Shown here: positions 1-11,900 of the stretch, piece after piece
How positions within the stretch are numbered: the first letter of the stretch is position 1
How the letters are laid out: every line of letters starts with the position of its first letter
NCBI GenBank assembly: GCA_963281255.1
Contig: OY725495.1
Location: 2,170,001 to 2,234,000, forward strand
Reading direction: 5' to 3'
From: Aphrocallistes beatrix
Lineage: Eukaryota; Porifera; Hexactinellida; Sceptrulophora; Aphrocallistidae
Length of the DNA stretch: 64,000 nt
Position numbers and translations under genes: made by a program
The notes under the pieces: generated by a model
Told to the model about the DNA's origin: nothing
Databases searched by the model: none
The model's input: the letters and a program-made list of their open reading frames with translations, nothing else

Positions 1-68
1 AAATTTTAGTGGGCAGAGCCTTTGAGGTTGTGGCCTAGGCCCCAAGTGTCGCCCCTGATTACGCCTCT
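1..68. mobile_element. Possible hAT-like 3' terminus, cut by window edge
   Basis: The first bases end in a string (cccctgattacgcctctg) that resembles the GGGCCCC...TACGCC.CTG type of hAT terminus. A better example closes the hAT element at 10269. No target duplication can be tested because the element continues outside the window. Weak assignment by resemblance only. Confidence 0.25.
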
Positions 69-1302
69 GTATCTAGCTGACCAACTCAATAATTTGGAAA
101 GACACACTCTATATGTTGTTCTTTACATCGATCAATTGTATGCAATATTTTCCACAGAACGCGTTAAATGCGCTATTTAACGCGTTAGTTTGTTAATGGA
201 CATGCTTTTGTTGTCAAATAATACAATTTAATTTGTTAAACCACTCAAAAATTGCAAAATAAACGAACTTGCAATATTCGTGAGGAAAACAAATTTCTTG
301 ATGACGTTATTAGACTACTTCCAGACAATTTTTTCAGTCATAAGTTTGTTATGTAGCGTGATTTAAAATAATGTGGATTATATTTTTCACTTTACAGTGC
401 ATAGCCAAAAGTATTGGAACACCATTCATCTTGCTTTGCACCATAAATAATGCTAAAATGGGTGTCTCCATTGAGGCCAATTCTACAGAACTACGACAGC
501 CAAGGAACTGATAGTAAATTCGAAATCTATAAACTCGAATTATTTAGTTTTTCTATATATCTATTGTTGCTAAAGGGTATGTAATATCGCTTGTGCATCC
601 TGGTTCACTTATTCCCATAATATATAGTGGTCAAAACAATTGGCAAGTAACACAGGGTGACACATGTGCTAGTAAATACGCTTTGAGAAGGATTAAACTA
701 TAGGAAGTTTCTAACTTGATAAGTTCGAATGTATTCATTTCGAAATTGATGTCAGATATTCATTAACGGATTTTTAATTGATTTGCCTCCATAGATAGAC
801 CCATTTTATTATTACTTATGATGAAAAAATATGGAACCTCAATAATTGTCGCCAAACAGTGTATTTTTATGAAGTTATCTTGATGGCGTTAGTTTAATAA
901 TGCAACGACTCCCAAGTTGAACATTTCATTAAGTTTTATTCTATCCCTTCTTATTCGTGAGATTTAATATTTTTAGATGATGACGGCATTGATTTTAATC
1001 TTAATAACTACAAGTAAGAGCGCCAATGTCCGATTGATTTGAAACTGAAATATATTTTAGTATAGCCCTCTGTATATAAGGCCTGCCATCTAAATCTCAA
1101 AAATGGTCCAGGGAGGCGGTCGAATATGGTTTTATTGTTAAACCAAATTAAATGCATCAACTTTGAATTTAAAATTATAATCCTTTGTCTTAAGTCAATA
1201 AATCTATTAGCAACAATGTTTTCGGGCTCCAAAAGCACCACCTGAACTTGCAAGCATGGATTCGAGCATTAGATCGATAGCATATTGACAACCTAAAGAT
1301 AC
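69..1302. other. Gene-free AT-rich stretch
   Basis: No convincing coding sequence on either strand. Near 398 there is a Tc1-like terminal string (cagtgcatagccaaaagt), which could be one end of a decayed Tc1/mariner element; its partner was not found. A short perfect hairpin lies at 158-186. Confidence 0.5.
158..186. repeat. Short perfect inverted repeat
   Basis: Arms 158-169 and 175-186 are perfect 12-base reverse complements around a 5-base loop. No element boundary is attached to it. Confidence 0.7.
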
Positions 1303-1312
1303 ATTGGTTTTG

Positions 1313-1440
1313 TATACACACTTTAGAGAAGATGATGTTGAATACACCTACAAATTATGACGGTACATTCAGAGAAATCCTTCGAAGTCCGAAGCTAAAG
1401 GATGGTGCAGTTCCATGCTTCTTTGAAGGATGTTCTTCAT
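1313..1440 (+). pseudogene. THAP-domain fragment
   Basis: One frame reads HFREDDVEYTYK; after a single frame change it reads FREILRSPKLKDGAVPCFF. The spacing of His-Phe, acidic residues, Lys-Leu and the terminal AVPxxF block matches the C-terminal half of a THAP zinc finger, a DNA-binding domain found in host proteins and in P-element and Kolobok transposases. The N-terminal Cys pair is not recognisable. Downstream is a Gypsy fossil, so this is most likely a TE or processed scrap. A host exon cannot be excluded, but the frame change argues against it. Confidence 0.4.
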
Positions 1441-2845
1441 ACTACTCCAGTCAATCTTCCATCAAACGACGTCACTCATGATTCAAAAGAAGAATATTTA
1501 GTGAATCAAATGATGTCTAAGCTTACAGTTTGAAAGTAATGAGAAAGAGAGGTTCAGAAGTTTACAATATATCAAAGATGTGCATGCAAGGTCATATTCT
1601 TGAGAGATCATGACGACTCCGCTGGCTTCGTAGACAGAAAGACCCGAGACACAAGTTTTCGAGATGGATCCAGGAGCTAAAATAAGTTCAATATGTGTAT
1701 TGGAAAGGAGAAAACATGGGCCGATTATCTATCCAGACTCCCTAGCTTGGTAGATCAGTGTATGAACAATGATGTTGACCATTTCAAGCCTGATCTCAAT
1801 GACTTATTTTCGAGGATTGTAGATTTCGCATAGGCAGAAGATCTTCTTTGGCATTGAATCAGCAGGAGAAGGGTGGGGCTATTCACGGAGGTATACCGAC
1901 AGAAAATGATGAAAGTAACAGGAGGGATTCTGTACAGAAGGAATCAAGTTTTTGTACCCCACAGTCTGAAAAACGAAGTAATGCAAATCCACAATCATCC
2001 GCACCAGTGTTAGAAAACTGTCGCAAAAGTTAAATCACACTTTTTTTGTAAGAGTCTATACCACGATATGGAGCAATTTTCGGTGTCTGGTTAGCCAGAA
2101 AAATTAGTCCAAAAATCAGCTGAGGGAACCTCCTGAGCCGATTATAATTGCCGAGGAACAAGGCAAGCAGTAGCCTACGATATCGTAACGCTACCATGGT
2201 CAACTGATAGTCACATTTATTGCATATTGCTAACTGATCTATTATCTAAGGTTGTGGAGATTTATCCAATAACAGATCAGACCGCCGAATCTCGGGGCTT
2301 ACTCCAAAGTTGGATTTATAGACATGCCGCTTCAAAAAGGGTCATGTTAATTGATCAAGGCCCAAACGGGAACTTTGTTAGGGAAACACTTAAGAAAATT
2401 GAGATTGATAATGTCTCAGCATAACATCCTGAAGGCGATGGTTAGTCTGAGAGGGAAGTTCAAAGCGTCCAACATGTAATGCGCTGTCTCCTGGAAGATA
2501 GGGGAATTGAAAAGGTTCACAACCTACGTAACTATAGCCTTCTCACGGTATTTAACCATGGATTACATCAAGTATTATGTGCAAAATACAAACTGTATAG
2601 CATATCTATATTTTGCTGAATTTAATGGAGTGTAATGAATATTAATACAAAAGAGGTGAAAAATTGTGATAGTTCTCTCTCTTACTACAAACTAACATGT
2701 ATACGAATAGTCCTTCATTTAATTATGATTCAATCTCCCGTGGTTATGCTGGATGTTTTCTTGTTTTTATAATACTTCTTCTTAGTCCCCGGTTGGGTGC
2801 ACACTTGGTTTTCTCGTGCAATTTCACTCAATTATTGCCTCTTCT

Positions 2846-3241
2846 TTACCGTTGTTTCGAGATACTGACTGGTTGATCCTGTAACTTTTGTTGAGTATTA
2901 CCAGTGCTCATGAGCATATCGATTGGTGATCTCGGCTGACGGCCAAACGCCAACATGGGTGGAGATATTTTATTCGATGCGTTGTCCAGATTATTGCCGT
3001 AGAAAGTAATCTCTTGCAACAACGATGGCCAGGAACCCTTTTCTATGTGGCGTTCGAGCATCAAGCAACGTATCACGCGTTTGACGAAGCCGATATGTCT
3101 TTCGGCCATCCCATCGGAACGTGTTACGATGTGGTGTGACGTTTTGTAATCCCTAAGTCGAGGCACAGTTCGTGCACCGCTAACCCATCCACATTTTCTT
3201 CCCCGGATCTGTGAGCACAATATTTGGTACGCCATATCCAC
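2846..3241 (-). pseudogene. Ty3/Gypsy integrase C-terminal fragment (fossil)
   Basis: The minus-strand translation contains DGMAERHIGFVKRVIRCL, then WPSLLQEITF and SPPMLAFGRQPRSPIDML. These are the classic second half of an LTR-retrotransposon integrase core (the GxxERxxxxxK region and the following W...L block). It lies opposite in strand to the surrounding fossil, inside the TIR-bounded insertion, so it belongs to a different copy. Treated as a broken LTR-element fragment. Confidence 0.7.
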
Positions 3242-3668
3242 GATAGACCCATCCTTCCATGTGATAACGATCGATGTGGTGATCTGGTATTTTAACGGGG
3301 TAGCATGCTTCGACGTAATGTGAAAAGATCAACTATGAGTAAGATGTACCTGTATTCGCCATTGCGCAGTGTCGTATTCAGCAGGTTAATAGTAAATTCA
3401 CCTTTTCGTTATCTGTCTGGAAGATGTGAGGTGCTCCATGCTCACAGAATAGAGATCAGGTGTTCGCATACCTTCTGCCGACTTCGTTTTAAGCGTTCTC
3501 ACCACAATAAAGCAGTCCTGGTCATCTGCAGTTCTAGGTCCATCTAACCCATCTTCTCTAAACTCCTCCATATCACCAGTTCCATGCTCTCCAATAGTCC
3601 CGTCTTCATCGCCGACTTGTTCGACTGCTTCTCCAGGATGTATGACAATTGGGAGTCCCAATTCACAC

Positions 3669-3869
3669 TTAAATATGAAGGACAATTAAGAAGATTGATG
3701 GGCTTAGCATTTTCCGAAGACCAGGTTTTCTGGAAACTTTCTTCACTGTACCGTCACCCTGGGGAATATCGAAGTGAAGTAGTATATCCTCGTCCCAGAA
3801 ATGTCTCGCACAGATGAAGACTCGCCCACTTCCATGCATCATCTCTATGGAGAAACCTTCGCTATTCAT
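3669..3869 (-). pseudogene. THAP-like fragment inside insertion
   Basis: The minus frame reads VFICARHFWDEDIL and, about 20 residues on, RKPGLRKMLSPSIF. This follows the CxxHF ... L..xxPSxF pattern of the second half of a THAP finger. It is upstream, in the same orientation, of the integrase fragment at 2846-3241. Whether the two belonged to one gene is unknown. Confidence 0.35.
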
Positions 3870-4560
3870 TCAACTTGCATTCCCTTGGATCAATGATTCA
3901 ACATTTCAAACAAGTTGGCTATACTACATCTATTTGGCTTACTGCTAAGAAAAATGTAGGTGTGGATGAATAAATTGGGAATTACTAGTAGGAAGAAAAT
4001 GTATGAAATATTGTAGGCAATAAAATATAAACTAACAATGATACTTATCCTATATTATACACTGCATTTAATCGTAGTCAAATTTATTTCTAACATTATG
4101 GTTTGTTTACAAAATAGACTTGAAGTAATCCATGGTGAGGTAAAATTCTACCTTGAATAGGCTATAGTTACGTAGGCTGTGGAAAAGGATGAATGGCCTT
4201 CAATCCTACAAGAAGTCAGTTTTCCTCTCAACAACCTACCTAGCCCAAGTACGGGATACCCGACTTTCGCCGAAATGTATGGGATAGAACCTGAGAGACT
4301 TTCTTACTTCCTTAACCCAACTACACGTACTCGAAATGATAAGGTAACCAGTCAGTGTTTGGAGGTAGCTACCAGTTCAAAAGGAGCAGCGAACTCTAAG
4401 GTCAATTCTAATATTGGTGAGCCACGGTCCGAAATGGAGAGCAATACAAAAAGTTGTTCCTCACCGACAGACGTGGAGAGAGGTAGTATGGTTTTCATGA
4501 GAGACTAACCTAGGTCGAATCATGTTTTATCGGACCGTATACAGCTATTGAGCAAATGAT

Positions 4561-5339
4561 ACATTGACTGACGAGAACAACTATTTTCTAACTATATTAT
4601 TTATTGTTGTTTTCAATAGAAATTGAGGGAAAAGGATTGATAACAAAGTTTAACTTGGTAATGTTATGAATTTCATTAAATCTTCGATCTTCACTTTTAT
4701 TTTGTCAATGGTCTACTTAATACAAGGCCGTGTATATCACTGAGAAATAAAAGGCTTTAATAGATGACCAGTATTATCAGTCAAAATATAATTAGACCGA
4801 TAAATATAAATCAAAAACTTTATATGATAGACCTTTGAAATGATTATTCCCATTTACAAACATTATATTAGAGAATGCAATTCAGCAGTAAAAAGTTGAC
4901 ATGCCATCATGTGATTGCACAATATGCTCTTTTTAGACTGATAATGCTGCTATTCGAGCTCATATTATTGTCTGCGTTTCTAAAGCTTGATTTTTTTATT
5001 GGACAACAATAGGAAGCTCTTAATCTAGAAGCGATACTTGTGGGGGAGTAGGAGATCCTTCCACAAACTTAGCAGTACCGTGTTGGATTTCGTCCAATCG
5101 ATTCAGTCAGCGTTGGTTGATGACAAATGGCTGCGTTGCAGTATCAACGGCGAGCAGACCAGGACCATTGCAAGGGATGCTCTGTGCCTAGTGGGGAGTC
5201 TGTGGGCCGTACGAATGAAGAAGCGGAGGAGACAGGCTGCCCTGCTACAGACTGACTGGTTCAAATGAGAGAGCTTCGTTGATCACACAAAGCACGGTGG
5301 ACCTGCGTAGAACCCATCTAAAGAAACACTGAGGTGTCG
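4561..5339. other. Gene-free AT-rich stretch
   Basis: No coding sequence is supported. A 76-codon open frame near 5038-5268 lies on the opposite strand to a likely reverse-transcriptase scrap and looks like a shadow of it. Confidence 0.4.
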
Positions 5340-5610
5340 AGGGACCTTAGACAAGCATTGTCGTGTCCCCACCAACATCCACTGGGACTTACCCTCATTA
5401 ACCGAAATGTCCAAGCCCTTGAGGAAACCTGACACCCTCTCGTAAGCCGTCTTACATAGTACGGGAGACCAAGTCTTCCACGCTGCTCCCCAGGATCACG
5501 GAAGTGATGTCATCTACATACTGTTGTTATGCGATGCCAATATCTTCAGTCACCCCGGATTGTTCCGTAAGTCAGTAGATAGCAAGCAGGATATTGGGCC
5601 GCTGATTCTG
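5340..5610 (-). pseudogene. Reverse-transcriptase fragment, probably LINE-type
   Basis: The minus strand reads QQYVDDITSVILGSSVEDLV, then, across a frame change, a string like GLDISVNEGKSQWMLVGT. YVDD fits the catalytic YxDD of reverse transcriptase, and the following NEGK..WML resembles the N.xKT.xM block common in non-LTR elements. The 5' part and any endonuclease are absent. An LTR-type RT cannot be fully excluded. It lies about 200 bp downstream of the NDPK stop codon. Confidence 0.4.
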
Positions 5611-5814
5611 GCATGGGGGCCATCATTTTCAATATTTTTTAGCAAACATAATTTGTGCTAAATGCAGAACGAAAAATTTCAGAACAGCTTATGTAAAAAA
5701 ATTTACTATCATTAAATTTTATAAATTCACATAATAACTATCAAAAATACAATGGAATACAAAATAATATACGATAGTAAGAGTAGATAAATGGATTTCT
5801 AGTGATACTGATAT

Positions 5815-5988
5815 CTATTTTTCATACAAATAGCCTTGGAAAGAAGGTGTCCAGTTAAAAATTTCACCTTCTTTGAACCATAAAGATATTTCTTTTTCTG
5901 CGCTTTCAACTGAATCACTACCGTGACAAATATTTCGACCAATATCAATACAAAAATCACCACGTATTGTTCCTGGCTTTGAATCAAG
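5815..5988 (-). CDS. NDK: NDPK exon 3 with stop
   Basis: 57 codons plus TAG (plus-strand 5815-5817). The acceptor AG is at 5989-5990. It begins [20 protein letters not shown] and contains the active-site motif [16 protein letters not shown], then a divergent C-terminus ending GYLYEK. The Ile-to-Cys change before the catalytic His is unusual but not at a catalytic position. Confidence 0.93.
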   Translation of the reverse strand, partial: LDSKPGTIRGDFCIDIGRNICHGSDSVESAEKEISLWFKEGEIFNWTPSFQGYLYEK

Positions 5989-8900
5989 CTAGAAGAGAAA
6001 ATTAGAAATAAATGAACTATCTCAGGGCAAATTCACCCTAAAAGGGATGTACATATAAACTAAGTTGAACTAGTTTATGCGAATTAATTCCATAGCAGAT
6101 AAAAATCGAATAGTTACAGCTTAATGGTGAATGGAAACCTGACTTCCTCTAGCCTTATGAAACCCTCGGGCATCAAGTGTGACTTCTATCTTTTGTGAAA
6201 ATCATCCCCCTTGATGCATGGTGCCCACCCGAACGAGGGTCTGGCAGCTCTTGCACTCGGGAGGAATTTGCGTTTCGTACTTAAACATACAATAAGTTAA
6301 TTTTTATCAAATATACATTTTTGATATACATCAATCCCATGATTTAAATTTATACACTGCTTGAAGAAAGGTATTCGTACTTTTACGAATACCTCTTACA
6401 TTCTTACTTTAGGTTATATCTGTCTAGAATGTTTTTGAATTCAAATGCTTAGTACGTAATTGTGGTTCCCACAGTAATTTTCATTTTTCTACATTATACT
6501 CTTGATTTAGAATTCGCATCTTCATCATTAGATTATGATGAATTACGTACTAATGATGAATTACGTACTAAGCATTTGACTAATGATGTGAACTAATGAT
6601 GAACTAATGATGAATTACGTACTAAGCATTTGAATTCAAAAGTAAAAACTAAAGAAATCTCACAAGACATCAGGGAACAAGTAATCGGGCTAAGGAAGGT
6701 GGGCATTCATATCTACACATCGCCAGAATCTTATCCCGAAATTAGGAATTAATTTCTCTTATACATGCGATAGTTACCCTATCTACACTTAGGAGGCATG
6801 CAGACACTGAAGTTGGGACATCATTTCACTTACTAGTATTATTACTGCGTAAATACATATTAACCTGGGCGCCTCCGGCGGATAGAAATTGTCTACCAGT
6901 TACGTAGTGCAAAGAAGCGAAGCGGGCTTGAATTTATTATATTGAATTAGACTGATATAAATTGAATGTATATAGGGATTTATGCTGAGTGATCATGAGA
7001 CGAGATAGAGAAGCTGTAGTACATAAAAATATTGGTCTCGAATTAACGTTTTATAGGTGACAATCCATCAAATGATACACTTAATATCATTATCTTCAAC
7101 GGAAAAACCTATAGAGATGATGCACTAGTTGCCCATTGTACATCGATCACTCTCCCACAAGGTTAAATATTCAGAATGATATCCACATTGCACCGCTATA
7201 GGACCATCAGAGTATCAAATAAGTTCGTATAAAAGGAAATTTCGTGAATTTAGTGTAATTAAGTTGAAATTAAGTACAAATAATAAATAATACTTTCATA
7301 TTTAGTGCATTACGAGTAAATAGATCTAATTTCTTAAATGATATGTTGCAAAACAAATTGTCGACTTTGTTTGACACAATGACATATTTTAAACCATTCC
7401 CTTTGGAAATTTAAAATTAAATTTTTTATGGAGTCAATATAGTAAGCTAACAATCTCTTATATGAAAAATCATATTTGGTAGATTGTCGATTACTCTTGT
7501 GACGTGCACAGATGCGCAGAAGTTGAAATATCTATCCATGAGGAAGGTAATTGAACAACTAAAACGTGTAAAAACGAGAAAGAAACCTCATTCAACTAGA
7601 CTACACAGATTCTGGGAAAAATTGGTATTAGTAGATGATGTGGAAAGTAGATTTTATTTGCAAGTTTCAATTTTGAGTAATATAAATGCAACGTCTCTTC
7701 ACTGCCTTGACTAAGTAAGATGTGTACATCGAATGTTAGTAGATCTACGCAGGTGACTAAGATGCACAGCACTTTTGTGAAGCATAACTCATTTTAAACT
7801 CGTCTTTGAAGTATCTATGAACAGGTGCAAATCGCTGGATTGATGGATAATATTGAACCCTTCAGAAAACCATAAGGTGCCCAATAAGCATGCAAACAAA
7901 GTGTACTAGATGTTTGTGGAGAAATAAATTAACCTAATTTATCTATTATGCAAATAAATAGGAATCAATAAGAATATAGTTCTCAAAATCAACGTACCGG
8001 ATCGGTTTCACCTAAAAGTAGCCTACCGATTCTTACTACAGCAAGTCCTTCCCAAACCATACAAACAACAGGTCCACTTGCCATAAAATTTACTAGACCT
8101 TTAAAAAATTTCTTCGACTTCAGGTCTTCATAATGTTGTTCTAAAAGATTTTCATTTGCCTAGAGAAGAAATTATGAATAAAGATTAACAAAATAAATTA
8201 AGAATTCCTAATATTGATATACAGTCGACTCTGCTTAATAGGGTCACTGTTCAGGATAACTACTTAATCCGGACACTTGAAGAACCGGAATGCTCTCACA
8301 CAGTAGCTAATACAAAATATTTTCAGTTAATAGGGTTCTCCGCTAAATCAGGGCAAAAAGTCCACTGTATATACAATAAAGTGATACAAACTAAGTTCGA
8401 AGATTTGTTTTATCATATAGATATTATATGATAACAAAAGTACATATTTGACAAAAACTACGAAAATGACAAATGATTTACTAGTATTTGTCATTTTCGT
8501 AGTTTCAGAATACACTTTTAAATATAATGGGGCGTATTGTGGTAGATAAAATTTCGATCACTGTTCAGAAAGCTGGTGTATATTCAATCTTAGCTGACGA
8601 AACAAAAGACTGCAGCAAACGAGAGCTCTGGTATTACGTTATGTTTATTTGGAGTCAGCTACAGTTTTTGAGCGATTTCTAAATTACGTTGAAGCTGAGT
8701 CCCTTAATGCCGAAAGCTTGTCAAATACATTCTTTGCACTTTGAAACAGAATAATTTAGATCCGAAATTCATAGTATCCCAAGGCTACGACGGTGCATCC
8801 GTAATGAGTGGCAATTGTTCAGGAGTTCAGAAACGTATACAGGAACCTCAAGCTAATTATGTCCACTGCTATGCTCATTGCCTGAACCTAGCTTTGGTAG

Positions 8901-11900
8901 ACTGTACTAGGAAAGTATCTAATGCCTCAAATTTTTATCTTTGATGGAAATACTTTATGTATTTATGTCAACAAGCAAGGTACATTTAGTCTATCTCCAA
9001 CAAAAGCTTGAATTACACCCAACCAAGCAAGTACCTCAACTCCAAAGGCTCTCAGAAACACGTTGGGCATGTAGGTACTTGGCAATTGATGCTGTTTGTA
9101 CCACCTTCGATTCAATTTTGTCAACTCTAGAGATCTTTATGGATGGTAATGACAGAGCAAAGGCAACTGAAGCTACAGGCATCCTATTGCAGGTAAGATC
9201 CTTCAAATTTCTACTGTCACTCGTTATATTTTCGAGAATACTCACTTGCACCAAATGTTTGTTTGATTTGCTACAATGCAAGAACATTGACATGGCAAAA
9301 GCAGCATATTTGGTTATTGCTACAATAGAGACTTTTGAAACATTTAGAAGTGATAGTCACTGGGAACAACTCTCAAAATATGTGGAGGATGTTGCTGCCT
9401 TGCATAACATCGGTTTGACACCTCCAAGGCCTCAGCGTCAACGACAGCTGCCTAGAAAGTTAGACGATTGTGTAGTCTCAGAGACAACTGGATCGAGGGA
9501 ATTGATAACAAGAAGCACACAGTGGAAGATTTTTCTGTATTTTACCATTCTTGAAGCCATTGCTCGCTGAAATTCGGCGTAGATTTACAAACAAGAACTT
9601 GGAAAATATGAGAGCGATTCAATCTTGTAGTCCACAATCTCAAAATTTACTCATTCTAGATAAAGTGCTTCCGTTGGCCCAATATTACAGCTTGGACATT
9701 TATCAATGGAATGAATGTCATTTAGCAAAAAGGACATTGAATAGTAAGGAGGCTAAGGACATAGTTAGCATCAGCGATGTTCTTTTAGAACTCTATCCTC
9801 TCAAAGTAGCCTTCCCAATTGTGATCAAGTTGTTGCAAATTGCTTTGACTATAGCAGTCAGCACAGCCTCTTGTCAGCGTTCATTTTCGGCCCTCAAGCG
9901 CATAAAGACCTACCTGCGTTCCACAATGACGGAAATCGGCTAACGAATCTTGCTGTATTGTCGATTGAAAACAACTTGTCAAAACAAATTTCACTAGATG
10001 AGGTTGTGGAGAAATTTACTGGCGAGGACAAAAACAGAAGAATCCTTTTGCTATAATCAGCTGATTTGATTCTTTATGGTGAGATATGTGTTAATTATAG
10101 TACTATAATTCTATATTTAGACTGTGCTTTGACATAATTAATTAATCAAACTAAGTACCAAAATTCGAATTCAGGATTCAAAACTTTAGCTGAACAAGCA
10201 AAGACACATAAAATTTCTTGGACCATGGAAGCAGGCCCGGGCATCACAAACGCTCTGGCTACGCCACTGCGTACACCCCATAATTCCCCATACAAATAGT
10301 TATAATACTGATTTATTTAACAAGTCAAGGTATTTAATTGGTAAGAGATACGCTTAATTTAACTTCAAATTCAAATTCTCCATATTCGAATTACTCACTT
10401 TTTAATCTTTCAACTTGTTTACACTCCCACAAGGTTAAAAAATTTCAAACTGCGCCACCTCATACCACCAATGCCATCATATACAATGGTGATCACTCGC
10501 GACATGTGGCAAGCAAATGCTGAAAATACTAAATCTTGAAGAAGAGTAACAAGTTAAAAACTTATAAAGTGGGTAATTTGAATGTGGAGAATTCGAATTA
10601 AGTCAAATTAAGTGTATCCCTTACCAATTAAATACATTGACTCGCTAAATAATTCAGTATTATAACTATTTGTATGGGGAATTATGCGATGTACGAACAC
10701 TTTTGTTCAGGCAGTATATATATATCTGTAACGAATTGATTAAAAGAAACTGCCAGGCATAGAAAGCTGATTTTTGGCATGTGGGAGTCTTTTGGCTATA
10801 ACTCAGCCATTTTAGGTGATAGAAGGCTGAAATTCTAATAGAATGTGTATGTTAATATATCTCACAATAATACAACTCTAGTCCAAAAATGATGACTCAT
10901 CACTCTTTTATGATATCATCATTTCGCAACAAAAATTTAAAAATTTGATGATTTTTGCATTAAGTCAGACATATTTAGAGATGTTATCTCCCTTATCATT
11001 AATCAATGTGACCCCAAGCGACTGAAGGGAGCCTCCGGCAGACACAAAGTGTCCGCCAGCCACGCAGCGCAAGCAAGCGAAGCGCGCTTGTACGAGGGTC
11101 ACTCGATAAGTTTTGAGCCTGGAATAGAGTTGCTTCCATTTGATGGTGTTGAAAATTCCTAGGATTGTTCATCTACCTATTATTACTTGTATCTTTGGCT
11201 TTGAGTTAGATTGGAAGTTTCTAAATTATTATGCTACATATATATAATGTAGTGCCATTGTGGAAACATTTGCAAGCCATTTCCTCTGGAATTTTATTTA
11301 TTCTCTTTATGAAAAAATGATAGTTGGGAACAAACTTTTGAAAATTCAATATTATCAATAATGCGATATATTCACAATCCGGGTGGATTCTATGATTATC
11401 ATATTTAAACTTCGTTTGCAAAACTTAAATAGATGTTCAAAGATATTCCAATTCAACACTTGTGGTCGTGTTTTCAAAGATGCTAATACAAAAATATCTT
11501 AGACAATTTCTTCATCAAAATATTTTAGAAACTTGTCCGATTGAAATAAAACTCAAAGTCAAAAATAATAATCGGTAGGTGAATAATCCTAGAATTTTTA
11601 AAAATAAAACGGAAGCAACTACTCCAGGCTCTCGTGTATACTGTAGACCAGTGTTTCTCAACCTTTTTCTTCTCGCGGCACCCTTTCTAAACTTCTACCT
11701 TTCAGCGGCACCCCTTAATTTGACTTAGGGGCAGGCCAATGAACAAATAATAGTAAAGTGGAGATTGATTTGAATTATTACGACTTTATTATAGAATAAC
11801 TAATTAATAAACTAGGAAATTATTGTGAATATTGTATAATAAATTATTCCAGAGGATTGTCAGAGGACAATCATCAAATTCAACATTGACAATGGTATCA

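Larger units (their letters stand above)
2516..4181. mobile_element. TIR-bearing insertion inside the Gypsy fossil
   Basis: The left end (2520-2580) and right end (4115-4181) are imperfect inverted repeats; both contain cctacgtaactatagcc or its complement. They sit exactly where the integrase text is interrupted. The 7-base string gaaaagg flanks both sides (2509-2515 and 4182-4188), a plausible target duplication. Inside are a minus-strand Gypsy integrase fragment and a THAP-like fragment. Superfamily not assigned: TSD length and long TIRs could suit a MULE-, P- or hAT-like element or a foldback carrier. Confidence 0.55.
1600..4560 (+). mobile_element. Ty3/Gypsy LTR-retrotransposon fossil (pol)
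   Basis: Reading along the plus strand, the end of an RNase H domain (block ending ADYLSRLP, about 1705-1745) is followed by integrase core sequence around 2190-2450 (WSTD, LLTDLLSKVVEIYP, DQGPN) and an integrase C-terminal part at 4179-4508 (WPSILQEVSFPLNN). No LTR, gag or protease was found on either side. It is a degenerate, multiply broken internal fragment, split by a 1.67-kb insertion at 2516-4181. Age cannot be set without an LTR pair, but the decay indicates an old copy. Confidence 0.75.
5989..7997 (-). other. NDPK intron 2 (2.0 kb)
   Basis: Contains a 29-base inverted repeat, a Tc1 transposase N-terminal scrap, a short GC-rich Helitron-like end and otherwise AT-rich sequence. A 76-codon frame at 7484-7714 has no recognisable domain and is probably chance. 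Confidence 0.85.

Noticed and set aside
7484-7714. 76-codon frame in NDPK intron 2 as a coding exon
   Set aside because: No recognisable domain, opposite strand to the gene, and no TE similarity; likely chance.
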